Positions 16,522-24,938 of a DNA stretch of 64,000 nt are shown in pieces. This DNA comes from Nocardioides sp. InS609-2. GTDB lineage: Bacteria > Actinomycetota > Actinomycetes > Propionibacteriales > Nocardioidaceae. The position numbers and the translations under genes were made by a program. The notes below the pieces were generated by a model. That model was given only the letters and a program-made list of their open reading frames with translations, was not told the origin of the DNA and searched no databases. Location of the stretch: NCBI RefSeq assembly GCF_023208195.1, contig NZ_CP060034.1, positions 1,550,001 to 1,614,000 of the forward strand, in the 5' to 3' direction. Position 1 is the stretch's first letter. The number at the start of each line of letters is the position of its first letter.

Positions 16522-17277
16522 ATGGGACACGGGCGACAGCGAATGTGGCAGGACCTCGCCAACGAGGTGGTCCAGGGCCGCGCCCAGCACGGGCGAGGCG
16601 GCAACCACTGGCAGGGCTGGACCGACAACCCCGGCTGGGGTGGACGACGCGGTGGACCCGGCGGACCGCCGCCGTGGCTGCAGGGCTTCTTCGGGATGAC
16701 GCCTCCCGGTGCACCGCCGCAGCAGGCGGGCCCGAAGGTGCGTCGCGGCGACGTCCGGATGGCGATCATCGACGTGCTCCGGCAGGCCGCCGCCGATGAC
16801 GCGTCGGTCAACGGCTACCAGGTGATCCAGCAGATCGCCGAGCGCAGCAACGACGCGTGGCGACCGAGCCCCGGCTCCGTCTACCCGACGATCCAGCAGT
16901 TGCAGGACGAAGGACTCGTCGAGTCCGACGACGAGCGCGGTCGCAAGACGCTGCGCCTCACCGAGGCCGGCGCGACGTACGCCGCGGAGCACCTCGACGA
17001 GCTGGCCGCCGTGTGGGCGCCGTTCGAACGCCGTGAGCGCGCGGCCGCCGCCGCCGACTCGAGCCGCGGCGGGAGCCCCGACCTGAAGGCCGAGATCGGC
17101 CAGGTCATGGGCGCGGTCTGGCAGATCGTCACACAGGGCTCCGACCAGCAGCGCCGGGCGGCCGTCGAGACGCTCGTGGCCACGCGCCGTGACCTCTACG
17201 GCATCCTCGCCGACGGCGCCGACGCTCCGGCGGAGAACGATGTTGATCCCGACGACGACGAGGAGACCCGGTCATGA
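16522..17277 (+). CDS. PadR family transcriptional regulator
   Basis: 251 aa. Residues 1-70 are a low-complexity Gly/Trp/Pro-rich leader (WQGWTDNPGWGGRRGG). The PadR winged helix spans about 73-160 (DVRMAIIDVLRQAAADDASV, PSPGSVYPTIQQLQDEGLVE, DERGRKTLRLTEAG). A helical C-terminal region of about 90 residues probably mediates dimerisation. ATG 16522 has AAGGAG 7 nt upstream. The 16-bp palindrome in front suggests autoregulation. The stop overlaps the next ATG (ATGA), so it forms an operon with the DUF1707 gene, an arrangement in which PadR often responds to envelope stress or drugs. Confidence 0.9.
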   Translation: MGHGRQRMWQDLANEVVQGRAQHGRGGNHWQGWTDNPGWGGRRGGPGGPPPWLQGFFGMTPPGAPPQQAGPKVRRGDVRMAIIDVLRQAAADDASVNGYQVIQQIAERSNDAWRPSPGSVYPTIQQLQDEGLVESDDERGRKTLRLTEAGATYAAEHLDELAAVWAPFERRERAAAAADSSRGGSPDLKAEIGQVMGAVWQIVTQGSDQQRRAAVETLVATRRDLYGILADGADAPAENDVDPDDDEETRS

Positions 17278-17675
17278 GCCCCGCACTGCGCATCGGCGAC
17301 GCCGACCGCGAGCGCGCTGCCGGCGACCTGGCCGAGCACTTCGCGCACGGCCGGCTGACCAACGACGAGTACGACGAGCGTCTCGACGCCATCTGGACCG
17401 CCCGCACGGCGGCCGACCTGGCTCCCCTCTTCGAGGACCTGCCGCGTCAGCAGCCAGCGCCGGTCCCGCAGCGTCGTCAGCCGCGAACGGGATTCTCATG
17501 GTCCCGGCTGCGCGCGGTGCCGTTCTTCCCGGCGCTCGCGCTCCTGATCGTGCTGAGCGTGGTCACCGGCTTCCCGTTCTGGGTGCTCATCTTCTTCCTC
17601 GTGTTCGCCGGGAAGCGTCATGGCGCGCGGCACCACCACGCCGGATGGGGCTGCTCGACCGCCGGTCAGCGCTGA
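17274..17675 (+). CDS. DUF1707 (SHOCT-like) membrane protein
   Basis: 133 aa. The N-terminal DUF1707 domain (about 4-55) has its hallmark RIGDADRERAAGDLAEHFAH and LTNDEYDERLDAIWTARTAA. Two adjacent hydrophobic segments lie near 83-115 (FFPALALLIVLSVV, FWVLIFFLVFAG). The tail is His-rich (HGARHHHAGW). Function is unknown; the family occurs beside PadR regulators and in small actinobacterial membrane proteins. The ATG overlaps the PadR stop by 4 nt. Confidence 0.85.
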   Translation: MSPALRIGDADRERAAGDLAEHFAHGRLTNDEYDERLDAIWTARTAADLAPLFEDLPRQQPAPVPQRRQPRTGFSWSRLRAVPFFPALALLIVLSVVTGFPFWVLIFFLVFAGKRHGARHHHAGWGCSTAGQR

Positions 17676-17867
17676 GGCGCGGCTGTTCGTCAACCAGCGG
17701 ACCAATCAGCCCGTTCCAGCGGAGATCCAGGCTCACGACTCCGAGCCAGACCTGCGATTGCTCCGTCCGTTGCCGCGCGCCTACCTCAGTTCGTGGTGGT
17801 AGAGGCCGGCACGCCTTCACCGGTTTCGGGTCATGCGCACCGGCCGCTGCGGCCGTACGGTGAGGCG

Positions 17868-18341
17868 ATGGACGCGGATGACCCCAACGACCGCAAGACC
17901 CTCGACCGCAACTGGGACGAGCTTCTGCAAGAGCTGCGCGTCACGCAGACCGGCGTGCAGATCCTGACCGGCTTCCTGCTCACGGTGCCCTTCACCGAGC
18001 GGTTCGGCGACCTCGACCGGCTGCAGGTCGCCGCCTACCTGACCGTGGTCTCCGGGGGCGTGCTCACCACCGGCCTGGTCCTCGCGCCGGTGGCCTTCCA
18101 CCGCATCCTGTTCCGGCACCGGCAGCGCCGCTGGCTGGTCGAGGCTGCCAACCAGTGCGCCCGCGCCGGTCTCGTCCTGCTCGCTCTCACGAGCTCCGGC
18201 GTGCTGTTCTTGGTCTTCGACGTCGTGCTCGGTACTGCGCCCGGCCTGGCCGCGCTCGGCCTGGCACTGGCGTTCTTCGCGATCTGCTGGGCCGTCGTAC
18301 CGCTCATCGGGGAGCGCCAGGAGGAATATCCGGAGTCCTAA
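17868..18341 (+). CDS. DUF6328 family membrane protein
   Basis: 157 aa. An N-terminal soluble segment (NWDELLQELRVTQTGVQIL) is typical of the family. Four hydrophobic helices follow, near 30-45, 55-80, 103-125 and 128-148 (LALTSSGVLFLVFDVVLG, ALGLALAFFAICWAVVPL). Function is unknown. Its end overlaps the convergent gene at 18338 by 4 bp. Confidence 0.82.
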   Translation: MDADDPNDRKTLDRNWDELLQELRVTQTGVQILTGFLLTVPFTERFGDLDRLQVAAYLTVVSGGVLTTGLVLAPVAFHRILFRHRQRRWLVEAANQCARAGLVLLALTSSGVLFLVFDVVLGTAPGLAALGLALAFFAICWAVVPLIGERQEEYPES

Positions 18342-18664
18342 CGCCCGACTGCCTTCTCGAGCTCGGCCTTCGTCATCTTCGAGCGGCCCTTGATGTTCTT
18401 GGCCTTCGCCTCGTTGTAGAGCTGGTCCCGGGTGCGGCCACCCGACCCGCTGTGCGAGCGCAGGCCTCCGCGGCGACCCGACGAGATGTCGTCCTTCGAC
18501 AGGTCACTGCTCTCGGCGGCCTCGCCGGCGCGGGCGCGCTCCTTGTTCACGGTGCGCGCCGCGATCTCCTCGGCGGTGTCCTCGCTGCGGCCCTTGTCCT
18601 GGAGGCCTTCCTTGATGTGCTCGTACTGGCGCTCACGCTTCTTGCTCCACGCCTTCTGCGGCAT
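18338..18664 (-). CDS. Small highly charged protein, Rho-N/plasmid-stabilisation-like
   Basis: 108 aa, very rich in Lys, Arg, Glu and Ser. It starts MPQKAWSKKRERQYEHIKEG, continues with SEDTAEEIAARTVNKERAR and ends with a SAP/Rho-N-like helix pair (TRDQLYNEAKAKNIKGRSKM, TKAELEKAVGR). Proteins of this pattern are often labelled plasmid stabilisation proteins, without proof. The C-terminal motif suggests nucleic-acid binding. No operon partner is seen. Confidence 0.8.
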   Translation of the reverse strand: MPQKAWSKKRERQYEHIKEGLQDKGRSEDTAEEIAARTVNKERARAGEAAESSDLSKDDISSGRRGGLRSHSGSGGRTRDQLYNEAKAKNIKGRSKMTKAELEKAVGR

Positions 18665-18899
18665 GACGTCCTCCTCGCGTCGTCAACGGGTGTCGCGTGC
18701 CGTCGCGGGCCCCGCCCCTGCGTGAGTACACGCGGCCCGCGACGACAACGTCAGTCAGCCGGGCTGCGGCGGGAGCTCCTGGCCATGGCCATCCTTGAGA
18801 GACGGGCTCGTGGCTCCTGCACCGCCACGAGCGCTGGGCCCGACTCTGCCGCCCCGGCCGCGGCCGGGGCAACACCCGTTCGGACGAGCCCGCCGAAGC

Positions 18900-19165
18900 T
18901 CATCGCCCGCCGGACTCCAGCCACGCGAGCACCGCCAGCGTGCGGCGGTTGTCGTCGGACGACAGCTCGAGCGCGAGCTTGTTCAGGATCGACGCGATGT
19001 GCTTCTCGACGACCCCGGGCGTGATGAAGAGCTGACGGGCGATGCCCGCGTTGCTGCGCCCTTCCGCCATCAGCGCCGGCACCTCACGCTCACGATCGGT
19101 CAGGTCACGGACCCGGTCACGTTGCCGACGATGCGTGAAGAGCACCGAGACGACCTCGGGCCTTC
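18900..19165 (-). pseudogene. LuxR-type response regulator, only the C-terminal HTH remains
   Basis: The frame encodes an intact LuxR/FixJ output domain: LTDREREVPALMAEGRSNAG, IARQLFITPGVVEKHIASIL and the usual C-terminus DNRRTLAVLAWLESG. Upstream, homology can be followed only to PEVVSVLFTHRRQRDRV, the linker after a receiver domain. The frame meets a TGA just before (near 19185) and no receiver domain exists. A full response regulator would be about 215 aa. A GTG at 19145 could start an 81-aa protein, so a free HTH fragment is possible but unlikely to be regulated. Confidence 0.7.
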
Positions 19166-19191
19166 GACTGTTGCGTCATCCGACGCCGGCC

Positions 19192-19452
19192 ATGCGTGCC
19201 GGGCTGCGGCAGGCGGATGCCGTCTGCCGCTGGGCGCCCAGCGGGCGGGTCGACCTGTTGGTCACCCAATACGACGAGCAGGCGGTCGCCGCCAACACCG
19301 GCGCGTGCGCGCGCCGACTCCGGGCACGCGGCGCAACCGTGCAGGTGCGCGACCTCGGCAGCCCGATGGTCTTCGGCTCTCCGCACATCGGCACCAATGT
19401 CGCCGGCACTGTGGACGCCGTACGCCGCCTGGTCGCTGCGGGCGAGCGGTAG
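19192..19452 (+). pseudogene. C-terminal fragment, possibly of an alpha/beta hydrolase
   Basis: About 87 codons on the plus strand without a convincing start. The fragment reads RVDLLVTQYDEQAVAANTGA, then LRARGATVQVRDLGSP, then SPHIGTNVAGTVDAVRRLV. The order Asp-Glu, helix, beta strand, then His resembles the last quarter of an alpha/beta hydrolase, with its catalytic Asp and His, but this is a weak match. It lies back to back with the truncated LuxR gene; both have lost their N-termini at the same place (about 19166-19191), so one deletion probably removed both. Confidence 0.4.
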
Positions 19453-19549
19453 TCGCAGCGTTTCCCTCGAGGGGAATCACTCAAGTCCGCCGCCTGGTCG
19501 GCCGATGAAACGGGTGTAGCCACGACCCCCGGAAGCGGAAGGAAGAGCG

Positions 19550-19849
19550 ATGGACATCCGCATCAAGAACAACCTGTCGTTCCATCCTCACCACCCGTGG
19601 AGCTCGCGCTCGGTCGATCTCGACGGACACCTCTCGGACGGGCGCCAGGTGGATCTGTCCACCGTCGACGACACCGCCCACTGCGTCACGGGTGAGCTGC
19701 GCTTCCTGGCGACGGATGCGTGGCTGCACGGCAACGTCCTGGTCCTCGACGAAGCGGGTGCCCCGCCACGAGTCATCGTGCCGATCCCGCAGATCACTGC
19801 CGCCGTCGTCGGCGAGGCCCTGCGGCGCTGGCTGTTCGCGGCGGCCTGA
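19550..19849 (+). CDS. Hypothetical protein
   Basis: 99 aa, no family recognised. It begins MDIRIKNNLSFHPHHPWSSR and has a mixed alpha/beta pattern with a hydrophobic core (GELRFLATDAWLHGNVLVLD) and a C-terminal helix (VVGEALRRWLFAAA). No signal peptide. The ATG at 19550 is preceded by GGAAGGAAG, a good ribosome binding site, which supports a real gene. It is convergent with the flavin reductase gene (gap 11 bp). Confidence 0.6.
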   Translation: MDIRIKNNLSFHPHHPWSSRSVDLDGHLSDGRQVDLSTVDDTAHCVTGELRFLATDAWLHGNVLVLDEAGAPPRVIVPIPQITAAVVGEALRRWLFAAA

Positions 19850-19860
19850 GCAGGCTGCGC

Positions 19861-20496
19861 TCACGACTCCCGGCTGGGCGCCACGTCCTCAGTCCGTCTG
19901 GGTCGATCGAGGGCGAACACCTCGGGCGGCAGGCCCCACTCGTTGCGGCCGAGGCGCGACAGCGGCTGAAGGTGCTCCATGGCTGGATGGTCACCGTCGA
20001 GGGCGTCCTCCTGCACCGTGAACGCGACCACGTCGAGGAAGACCACCGTCGAGTCACCGAGCTCGACGGTCGAGTGCAGGGTGCACTCCAGCGATGCGGG
20101 CGACGCGGCCACCCGCGGCACGGACACCCGGACGCTCGCCTCCATCTCGATGCCCAGCCAGTCGGCCTCGTCCACCGTGGCGTCGAAGGGGGCGCTGGTC
20201 GCGTTGACCACGTCGGCCAGCGAGCGCGAGACCACGTTGACGACGGCCTCACCCGTCTGCTGGATGTTGCGCAGGGTGTCCTTCTTCCCGACCGAGGTGA
20301 ACTGCACGATCGGCGGATGAGCGCACGCCACGGTGAAGAACGAGTGGGGTGCGAGATTGAGTACGCCGTCGGCCGAGCGCGTTGCGATCCAGGCGATCGG
20401 CCGAGGCACGACCAGCGAGTTGAGCAGCGGGTACGGGTCGAGGTCCGGGTCGTCGGCCGCGAACACGCGGCGAAACCCGGCGGCGGAGGACGTCAT
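19861..20496 (-). CDS. Flavin reductase family protein
   Basis: 211 aa. The split-barrel FMN-binding fold of the flavin reductase (DIM6/NTAB) family is shown by NSLVVPRPIAWIATRSADG near residue 27, NLAPHSFFTVACAHPPIVQF, KDTLRNIQQTGEAVVNVVS and ECTLHSTVELGDSTVVFLDV. Such proteins reduce FMN or act as flavoprotein oxidoreductases, often supplying reduced flavin to monooxygenases. The substrate is unknown. No partner monooxygenase is adjacent; the upstream neighbour is an acyl-CoA dehydrogenase, 22 bp away on the same strand, so they may be co-transcribed. Confidence 0.88.
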   Translation of the reverse strand: MTSSAAGFRRVFAADDPDLDPYPLLNSLVVPRPIAWIATRSADGVLNLAPHSFFTVACAHPPIVQFTSVGKKDTLRNIQQTGEAVVNVVSRSLADVVNATSAPFDATVDEADWLGIEMEASVRVSVPRVAASPASLECTLHSTVELGDSTVVFLDVVAFTVQEDALDGDHPAMEHLQPLSRLGRNEWGLPPEVFALDRPRRTEDVAPSRES

Positions 20497-20518
20497 GCAC
20501 CGATCCTGCCCGGTCGCC

Positions 20519-21688
20519 CTACAGCTCGGACTGCACCCCGGCCAGCAGCTGGCGCGCGATCACGATGCGTTGCACCTGGTTGGTGCCTTCGTAGATCTGG
20601 GTGATCTTGGCGTCGCGCATCATCCGCTCGACGGGGTAGTCGCGGGTGTAACCGTAGCCACCGAGCACCTGCACGGCGTCGACGGTGACCTGCATGGCCA
20701 CGTCGGATGCGAAGCACTTGGCGGCGGCGCCGAAGAACGTCAGGTCCTTGTCGCCGCGCTCGGAGCGTCCCGCCGCGGCGTACGTCATCTGGCGGGCTGC
20801 TTCGACCTTCATGCCCATGTCCGCGAGCATGAACTGCAGTCCCTGGAAGTCGGCGATCGGCTTGCCGAACTGCTTGCGCTCCCTGGCGTACTCCAGCGCG
20901 TAGTCGAGGGCACCCTGAGCGACACCGACGGCCTGGGCGGCGATGGTGACGCGGGTGTGGTCGAGGGTCCTCATCGCGGTCTCGAAGCCCGTGCCCTCGG
21001 CGCCGATGATGCGGTCGGCGGGGATGCGGACCTTGTCGAAGTAGACCTCGCGGGTGGGCGAGCCCTTGATGCCCAGCTTCTTCTCCGGCGCCCCGAAGGA
21101 CACGCCTTCGTCGGACTTCTCGACGACGAACGCGGAGATGCCGTGGCCGCGCTTCTCGGCGTCGGTGACGGCCATGACGGTGTAGAACTCGCTCACGCCG
21201 GCGTTGGTGATCCACCTCTTCACGCCGTCGATCACCCACTCGTCGCCGTCGCGCACGGCCCGGGTCTTCATGCCCACCGCGTCGGAGCCTGCGTCGGGCT
21301 CGGAGAGGCAGTAGGAGAAGCCGCCCTCGCCCGCGGCAAGCTTGGTGAGGTACTTCTGCTTGAGCTGCTCCGAGCCGCTGATCATCACCGGCAGCGACCC
21401 GAGCTTGTTGACCGCGGGGATGAGCGACGACGCGACGCACGCACGCGCGACCTCCTCGATCACCAGGACGGTCGCGAGCGCGTCGGCCCCGGCGCCGCCG
21501 TACTGCTCGGGCACGTGCGGCGCGTGAAAGTCGGCGGCGAGCAACGCGTCCGCAGCCTCCTGCGGGTAGCGCGCCTCCTCGTCGACGACGGCGGCGTACG
21601 GCGCGACCTTGGCGTCGCAGACCGCGCGCACCGCCTCGCGGATCGCCTGGTGCTCCTCGGACAGGGCAAAGAGGGGGTACTCGCTCAC
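20519..21688 (-). CDS. Acyl-CoA dehydrogenase
   Basis: 389 aa FAD enzyme catalysing alpha,beta-dehydrogenation of acyl-CoA. Family signatures: [19 protein letters not shown] (residues about 123-141), [18 protein letters not shown] and the C-terminal [20 protein letters not shown] plus [13 protein letters not shown], where the Glu of IYEGT is at the position of the catalytic base in short/medium-chain enzymes. The GTG at 21688 lies 7 nt after TAGAGT and lacks a Shine-Dalgarno, so it is probably leaderless. Chain-length or branched substrate cannot be set from sequence. Confidence 0.93.
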   Translation of the reverse strand: MSEYPLFALSEEHQAIREAVRAVCDAKVAPYAAVVDEEARYPQEAADALLAADFHAPHVPEQYGGAGADALATVLVIEEVARACVASSLIPAVNKLGSLPVMISGSEQLKQKYLTKLAAGEGGFSYCLSEPDAGSDAVGMKTRAVRDGDEWVIDGVKRWITNAGVSEFYTVMAVTDAEKRGHGISAFVVEKSDEGVSFGAPEKKLGIKGSPTREVYFDKVRIPADRIIGAEGTGFETAMRTLDHTRVTIAAQAVGVAQGALDYALEYARERKQFGKPIADFQGLQFMLADMGMKVEAARQMTYAAAGRSERGDKDLTFFGAAAKCFASDVAMQVTVDAVQVLGGYGYTRDYPVERMMRDAKITQIYEGTNQVQRIVIARQLLAGVQSEL

Positions 21689-21740
21689 GGGCCCAACTCT
21701 ACTTCCGGGTAACCGGACCACCGCGCCCTAGGGTCGAAGG

Positions 21741-22352
21741 ATGAACACCCGCGTCTTCGACGGCTCGATCGCCGGTCTCGGCACCACCTCGGGACTCCGG
21801 CTGGTGGTGGGCAGCTGGACCACCAGCTCGTTAGGGCCGTTCGCCGACGTGATGATCGAGACGGCTGCCGGGCATCGCATCCTCCTCGCGCCCACGGAGC
21901 GGGTCGCCGCGTTCGTGGCCGGCACCTACGTGTTCGACGAGATGCGCATCGAGCCGGTGGAGGTGACCGCCGGCCCCGTCTGGCAGGTCCGCACTCCCAG
22001 TCTCGACGTCACGTTCGCCGTCGGTCGCCCGCACCCGGTGTCACGTGCGCTGCGGCTCGTGCCGGGCGTCGTACGGGATCGGGAGACGTGGGCGCGGCTG
22101 TGCAACCCGTTCGCGCGGGTGCTGATGCCCGGCGTACGCACCCACGGGTCGGCCGGCACCGACAGGGTCGAGTGGTACGCCGCCCGCCGGGTGCAGCACA
22201 TCGACTCACTGGCCGGCACGTTCGAGGACCAGCCACTGGGCGACCTGGCGCCGCTGAGGCCGGCCGTGCGCTTCGGCTTCTCCAGCGCCCCGGCGACCCC
22301 GTCACTGACACGGGTGCGGTCGTTCGTGCGGGAGGCTCGCGACGGGTCGTGA
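21741..22352 (+). CDS. Hypothetical protein
   Basis: 203 aa, no named family recognised. It is mostly beta with conserved-looking segments: LGTTSGLRLVVGSWTTSSLG, VMIETAAGHRILLAPTERVA, LDVTFAVGRPHPVSRALRLV and an Arg/Trp-rich middle (DRETWARLCNPFARVLM). No signal peptide or membrane helix. The ATG at 21741 is 6 nt after TAGGGT, another leaderless-type start, and the codon usage matches neighbours, supporting a real gene. A hairpin terminator follows at 22362. Confidence 0.7.
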   Translation: MNTRVFDGSIAGLGTTSGLRLVVGSWTTSSLGPFADVMIETAAGHRILLAPTERVAAFVAGTYVFDEMRIEPVEVTAGPVWQVRTPSLDVTFAVGRPHPVSRALRLVPGVVRDRETWARLCNPFARVLMPGVRTHGSAGTDRVEWYAARRVQHIDSLAGTFEDQPLGDLAPLRPAVRFGFSSAPATPSLTRVRSFVREARDGS

Positions 22353-22361
22353 CGCACGAAC

Positions 22362-22393
22362 GCCCGGCCGGTGCCGAAGCACCGACCGGGCGA
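22362..22393. terminator. Hairpin between convergent genes
   Basis: Arms of 14 nt (22362-22375 and 22380-22393) pair with one mismatch around a CGAA loop. It lies between two convergent genes ending at 22352 and 22411 and could serve both. There is no long T tract, as is common in GC-rich actinobacteria. Confidence 0.65.
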
Positions 22394-22410
22394 ACGAGTG
22401 ACTGAGTGGG

Positions 22411-23334
22411 TCAGCCGACCTTGATCTTGACCTTCTTCGAGGTGGAGACCTCGGTGTAGCCGTCGCCCAGGTAGGAGACGGTCACCTTCGTGACGCCGAC
22501 AGGCAGCGTCTTCTTGAGCTTGACGCTGACCTTGCCGTTGCTGTTCAGCGTGCCCTTGCCGAGCACCTTCTTGCCCTTGAGCACCTTGACAGTGCCGCTG
22601 GGGATCTCGTTGTCAGCGGCGACCGCGACCTTGAGCTTGGCCAACTTGCCGACCGGGGTGACCTTCTTGGCGGTCTTGCCGGTGGTGGCGGACTCGTTCT
22701 TGGCCAGGGTGAGGCTGGCGATGGTGTTCTTGGCGCCGGCAGTCAGCGCGCAGGCGATGCCACCGGCCTGGGTGCCGTCCTGCTTGATGGCGGTCAACGA
22801 GAACGACGCCGGAGCGTTGATCGCGTAACTGCCGGCGTCAGGCATGTTGAACGCGGCGGTGCTGGCCGACTTGGCCGTGCCACCGGCGGCCGGGGTGACG
22901 ACCTTCAGGCTGCCGTCGCCGGTGTTGGCGGCGGGGATCGCAGCAGGCACGGTGACGACGTTCTCGAGGAGTACGTCGGCCGACGAGGTCGTCGAGCCGG
23001 TCTCGACAACGGTGGCCTTCATGTCGGTCGAGGTGGCACTGACGGTGGTGTAGCCAAGGTTGCGGAGCAGGTCGACAACCGGCTTGTTCAGGGTGGCCGT
23101 CAGGCTCAGGGGCAGCGCCGGGGCGTCGAGGCCGGCCGGAGCGGTGGGCGGCAGCAGCGGCGCGTCGATCTTCACGACGACCGGCTGGGCGCCGACGATC
23201 GGGAAGGTGCACGTGTAGCTGGTGTCCAGGGTCGCAGCGTTGGCCGCGGGAGCGGCCATGGCGACGAGGGCGCCGGCGCCGAGCGCGGTGGCGGCGACGG
23301 TGGCAGCGAGCCGCCGGGACGTGGTGTGAAGCAT
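22411..23334 (-). CDS. Secreted DUF6801-like / Ig-like domain protein
   Basis: 307 aa. A signal peptide spans residues 1-33 (LAATVAATALGAGALVAMAA, then ANAATLDTSY). A Cys pair (YTCTFPIVG and GIACALTAG) brackets a roughly 160-residue beta domain of the type seen in actinobacterial exported DUF6801 proteins. The C-terminal 90 residues form a Lys-rich bacterial Ig-like repeat (VKVLKGKKVLGKGTLNSNG, VTVSYLGDGYTEVSTSKK). It is likely an exported adhesin or surface protein without enzymatic motifs. ATG 23334 has GGAGGG 9 nt upstream. Confidence 0.75.
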   Translation of the reverse strand: MLHTTSRRLAATVAATALGAGALVAMAAPAANAATLDTSYTCTFPIVGAQPVVVKIDAPLLPPTAPAGLDAPALPLSLTATLNKPVVDLLRNLGYTTVSATSTDMKATVVETGSTTSSADVLLENVVTVPAAIPAANTGDGSLKVVTPAAGGTAKSASTAAFNMPDAGSYAINAPASFSLTAIKQDGTQAGGIACALTAGAKNTIASLTLAKNESATTGKTAKKVTPVGKLAKLKVAVAADNEIPSGTVKVLKGKKVLGKGTLNSNGKVSVKLKKTLPVGVTKVTVSYLGDGYTEVSTSKKVKIKVG

Positions 23335-23429
23335 CAGATATTTCCCTCCGTTGAAGATTTCAGGCCCCACCTAACCACATGCGACTCACCAGTACCACTA
23401 GCCACATGGTCCGCGTTACCGTTCGGTAC

Positions 23430-23846
23430 ATGACGACCCCCTGGCAGGACCCCACGTCCGTCCGGCTCATGCTCGACGACCTGGAGACCTGGGCAGTCGT
23501 GGGGCTGTCCGGCGATACCAGCCGGACGGCGTACCCCATCGCGGCGCTGCTGCAGCAGCGCGGCAAGCGCATCGTCCCGATTCACCCCGATGCCCCCACG
23601 GTGCTGGGCGAGCAGGGCTTCGCCACGCTCGCCGACGTGCCGTTCCCGATCGACGTGGTCGACGTGTTCCGCCGCTCGGACGCGGCCGGCGAGTTCGCCG
23701 ACCAGGCGGTTGCGGTCGGGGCGAAGGCGGTGTGGTTCCAGCTCGGCGTGATCGACGAGCCGGCGTTCGAGCGCACCGTCGCGGCCGGCGTACCGATGGT
23801 CATGGACACCTGCCCGGCCATCGAGTGGGCCAAGCCGGCAAGGTGA
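23430..23846 (+). CDS. CoA-binding domain protein (YccU-like)
   Basis: 138 aa Rossmann-fold CoA-binding protein. Motifs: WAVVGLSGDTSRTAYPIAAL with the Gly-rich loop, KRIVPIHPDAPTVLGEQGF and VPMVMDTCPAIEW at the C-terminus, matching the YccU/CoA_binding_2 family at normal length. Ligand binding is likely; a physiological role is not established for the family. ATG 23430 is 7 nt after TACCGT (leaderless-type). The stop overlaps the GTG of the next gene, so they form a two-gene operon. Confidence 0.88.
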   Translation: MTTPWQDPTSVRLMLDDLETWAVVGLSGDTSRTAYPIAALLQQRGKRIVPIHPDAPTVLGEQGFATLADVPFPIDVVDVFRRSDAAGEFADQAVAVGAKAVWFQLGVIDEPAFERTVAAGVPMVMDTCPAIEWAKPAR

Positions 23847-24271
23847 GGGAGCTGAGGGTCGAGAGCGGACCGGGGATCCCCAGTGGCGTGGTGATCCCCG
23901 CCGACGAGCTGGTCGAGCGGTTCTCGCGGTCACCGGGTCCGGGCGGTCAGTCGGTCAACACCACCGACTCACGGGTCGAGCTGGTCTGGGATCCCGCGAC
24001 GTCGTTGGCGCTCGACGAGGCGCAACGAGCCCGCGCCGCCTCGCAGGTCAGCGGTCCGCTCGCCGTCGTCGCACATGAGCACCGCTCGCAGCATCGCAAC
24101 CGGGTGGCCGCGAGGGAGCGGATGGCGGAGCGCATTCGCGCTCTGCTCGCTCCGCCACCGCTCCCCCGGGTCCCGACCAAACCGACCCGCGGCTCCAAGC
24201 GCCGCCGCGCCGACGCCAAGAGGCGCCGGTCCGACGTGAAGCGCCTGCGCGGCCGGGTCACCCCCGACTGA
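23843..24271 (+). CDS. arfB: Peptidyl-tRNA hydrolase ArfB (ribosome rescue)
   Basis: 142 aa. It carries the class I release-factor catalytic motif GGQ (residues 34-36, in SPGPGGQSVNTTDSRVELVW) and lacks codon-recognition domains. The C-terminal tail is strongly basic (KPTRGSKRRRADAKRRRSDV), as required for entry into the mRNA channel of stalled ribosomes. It hydrolyses peptidyl-tRNA on non-stop ribosomes. The GTG overlaps the preceding stop (GTGA). The family is well conserved; identification is firm. Confidence 0.93.
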   Translation: MRELRVESGPGIPSGVVIPADELVERFSRSPGPGGQSVNTTDSRVELVWDPATSLALDEAQRARAASQVSGPLAVVAHEHRSQHRNRVAARERMAERIRALLAPPPLPRVPTKPTRGSKRRRADAKRRRSDVKRLRGRVTPD

Positions 24272-24395
24272 CGTCACGATCTCCGTCCCGTACGACGCAG
24301 GCCGGCCTCGTCGGCGAGGACAGCCTCTCGCCCAACCCTGAGCACGAGCGCGCTCTGTGCCTGGCCGGGGAACACTGCAGAAATGAGACGCAGCC

Positions 24396-24938
24396 TCAGA
24401 ATCCGAGCTTGCGAGCCCCGCGCCCCGACTCCCGGCGCACGACGGCACCCTTCGCCCGGGCAGTCTCGGCGAGCGAGGCTTCGTAGTCGACCAGCTGTTG
24501 CTGCAGCGCGTCGTCGGAGGTGGCCAGGATCCTCGCCGCGAGGATGCCCGCGTTCTTGGCATTGCCGATGGCCACGGTCGCTACCGGGATGCCGGCCGGC
24601 ATCTGCACGATGGACATCAGTGAGTCCATGCCGTCGAGGTACTTCAGCGGCACGGGCACGCCGATCACCGGCAGCGGCGTGACCGAGGCGAGCATCCCCG
24701 GGAGCGCGGCTGCCCCACCGGCGCCGGCGATGATCACCGACAGGCCACGGCCGGCTGCCGCCTTGCCGTAGTCGAGCATCTCCTGGGGCATCCGGTGCGC
24801 GGACTGCACGTCCGCCTCCCAGGTGACACCGAACTCGTCCAGGATCTCGGCAGCGGCCTGCATCACCGGCCAGTCGGAGTCCGAACCCATCACGATGCCG
24901 ACTCTCACTCGCTGATCGAGCTTGTCGAGATCACTCAT
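24396..24938 (-). CDS. purE: 5-(carboxyamino)imidazole ribonucleotide mutase
   Basis: 180 aa class I PurE, converting N5-CAIR to CAIR in purine synthesis. Signature: [14 protein letters not shown] near residue 14 (phosphate site), SAHRMPQEM (catalytic His), [17 protein letters not shown] and [20 protein letters not shown]. It overlaps the end of purK by 4 nt (ATGA type), so purK-purE are translationally coupled; PurK supplies the unstable N5-CAIR. Confidence 0.97.
   Translation of the reverse strand: MSDLDKLDQRVRVGIVMGSDSDWPVMQAAAEILDEFGVTWEADVQSAHRMPQEMLDYGKAAAGRGLSVIIAGAGGAAALPGMLASVTPLPVIGVPVPLKYLDGMDSLMSIVQMPAGIPVATVAIGNAKNAGILAARILATSDDALQQQLVDYEASLAETARAKGAVVRRESGRGARKLGF

Noticed and set aside
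17620..17820. Short frames between DUF1707 and DUF6328 genes
   Set aside because: Low-complexity, no start signals, overlapping on both strands.
19042..19192. N-terminal extension of the plus-strand frame at 19042
   Set aside because: It is antisense to the LuxR remnant and Arg/Ser-rich; only the part after about 19192 looks like protein.
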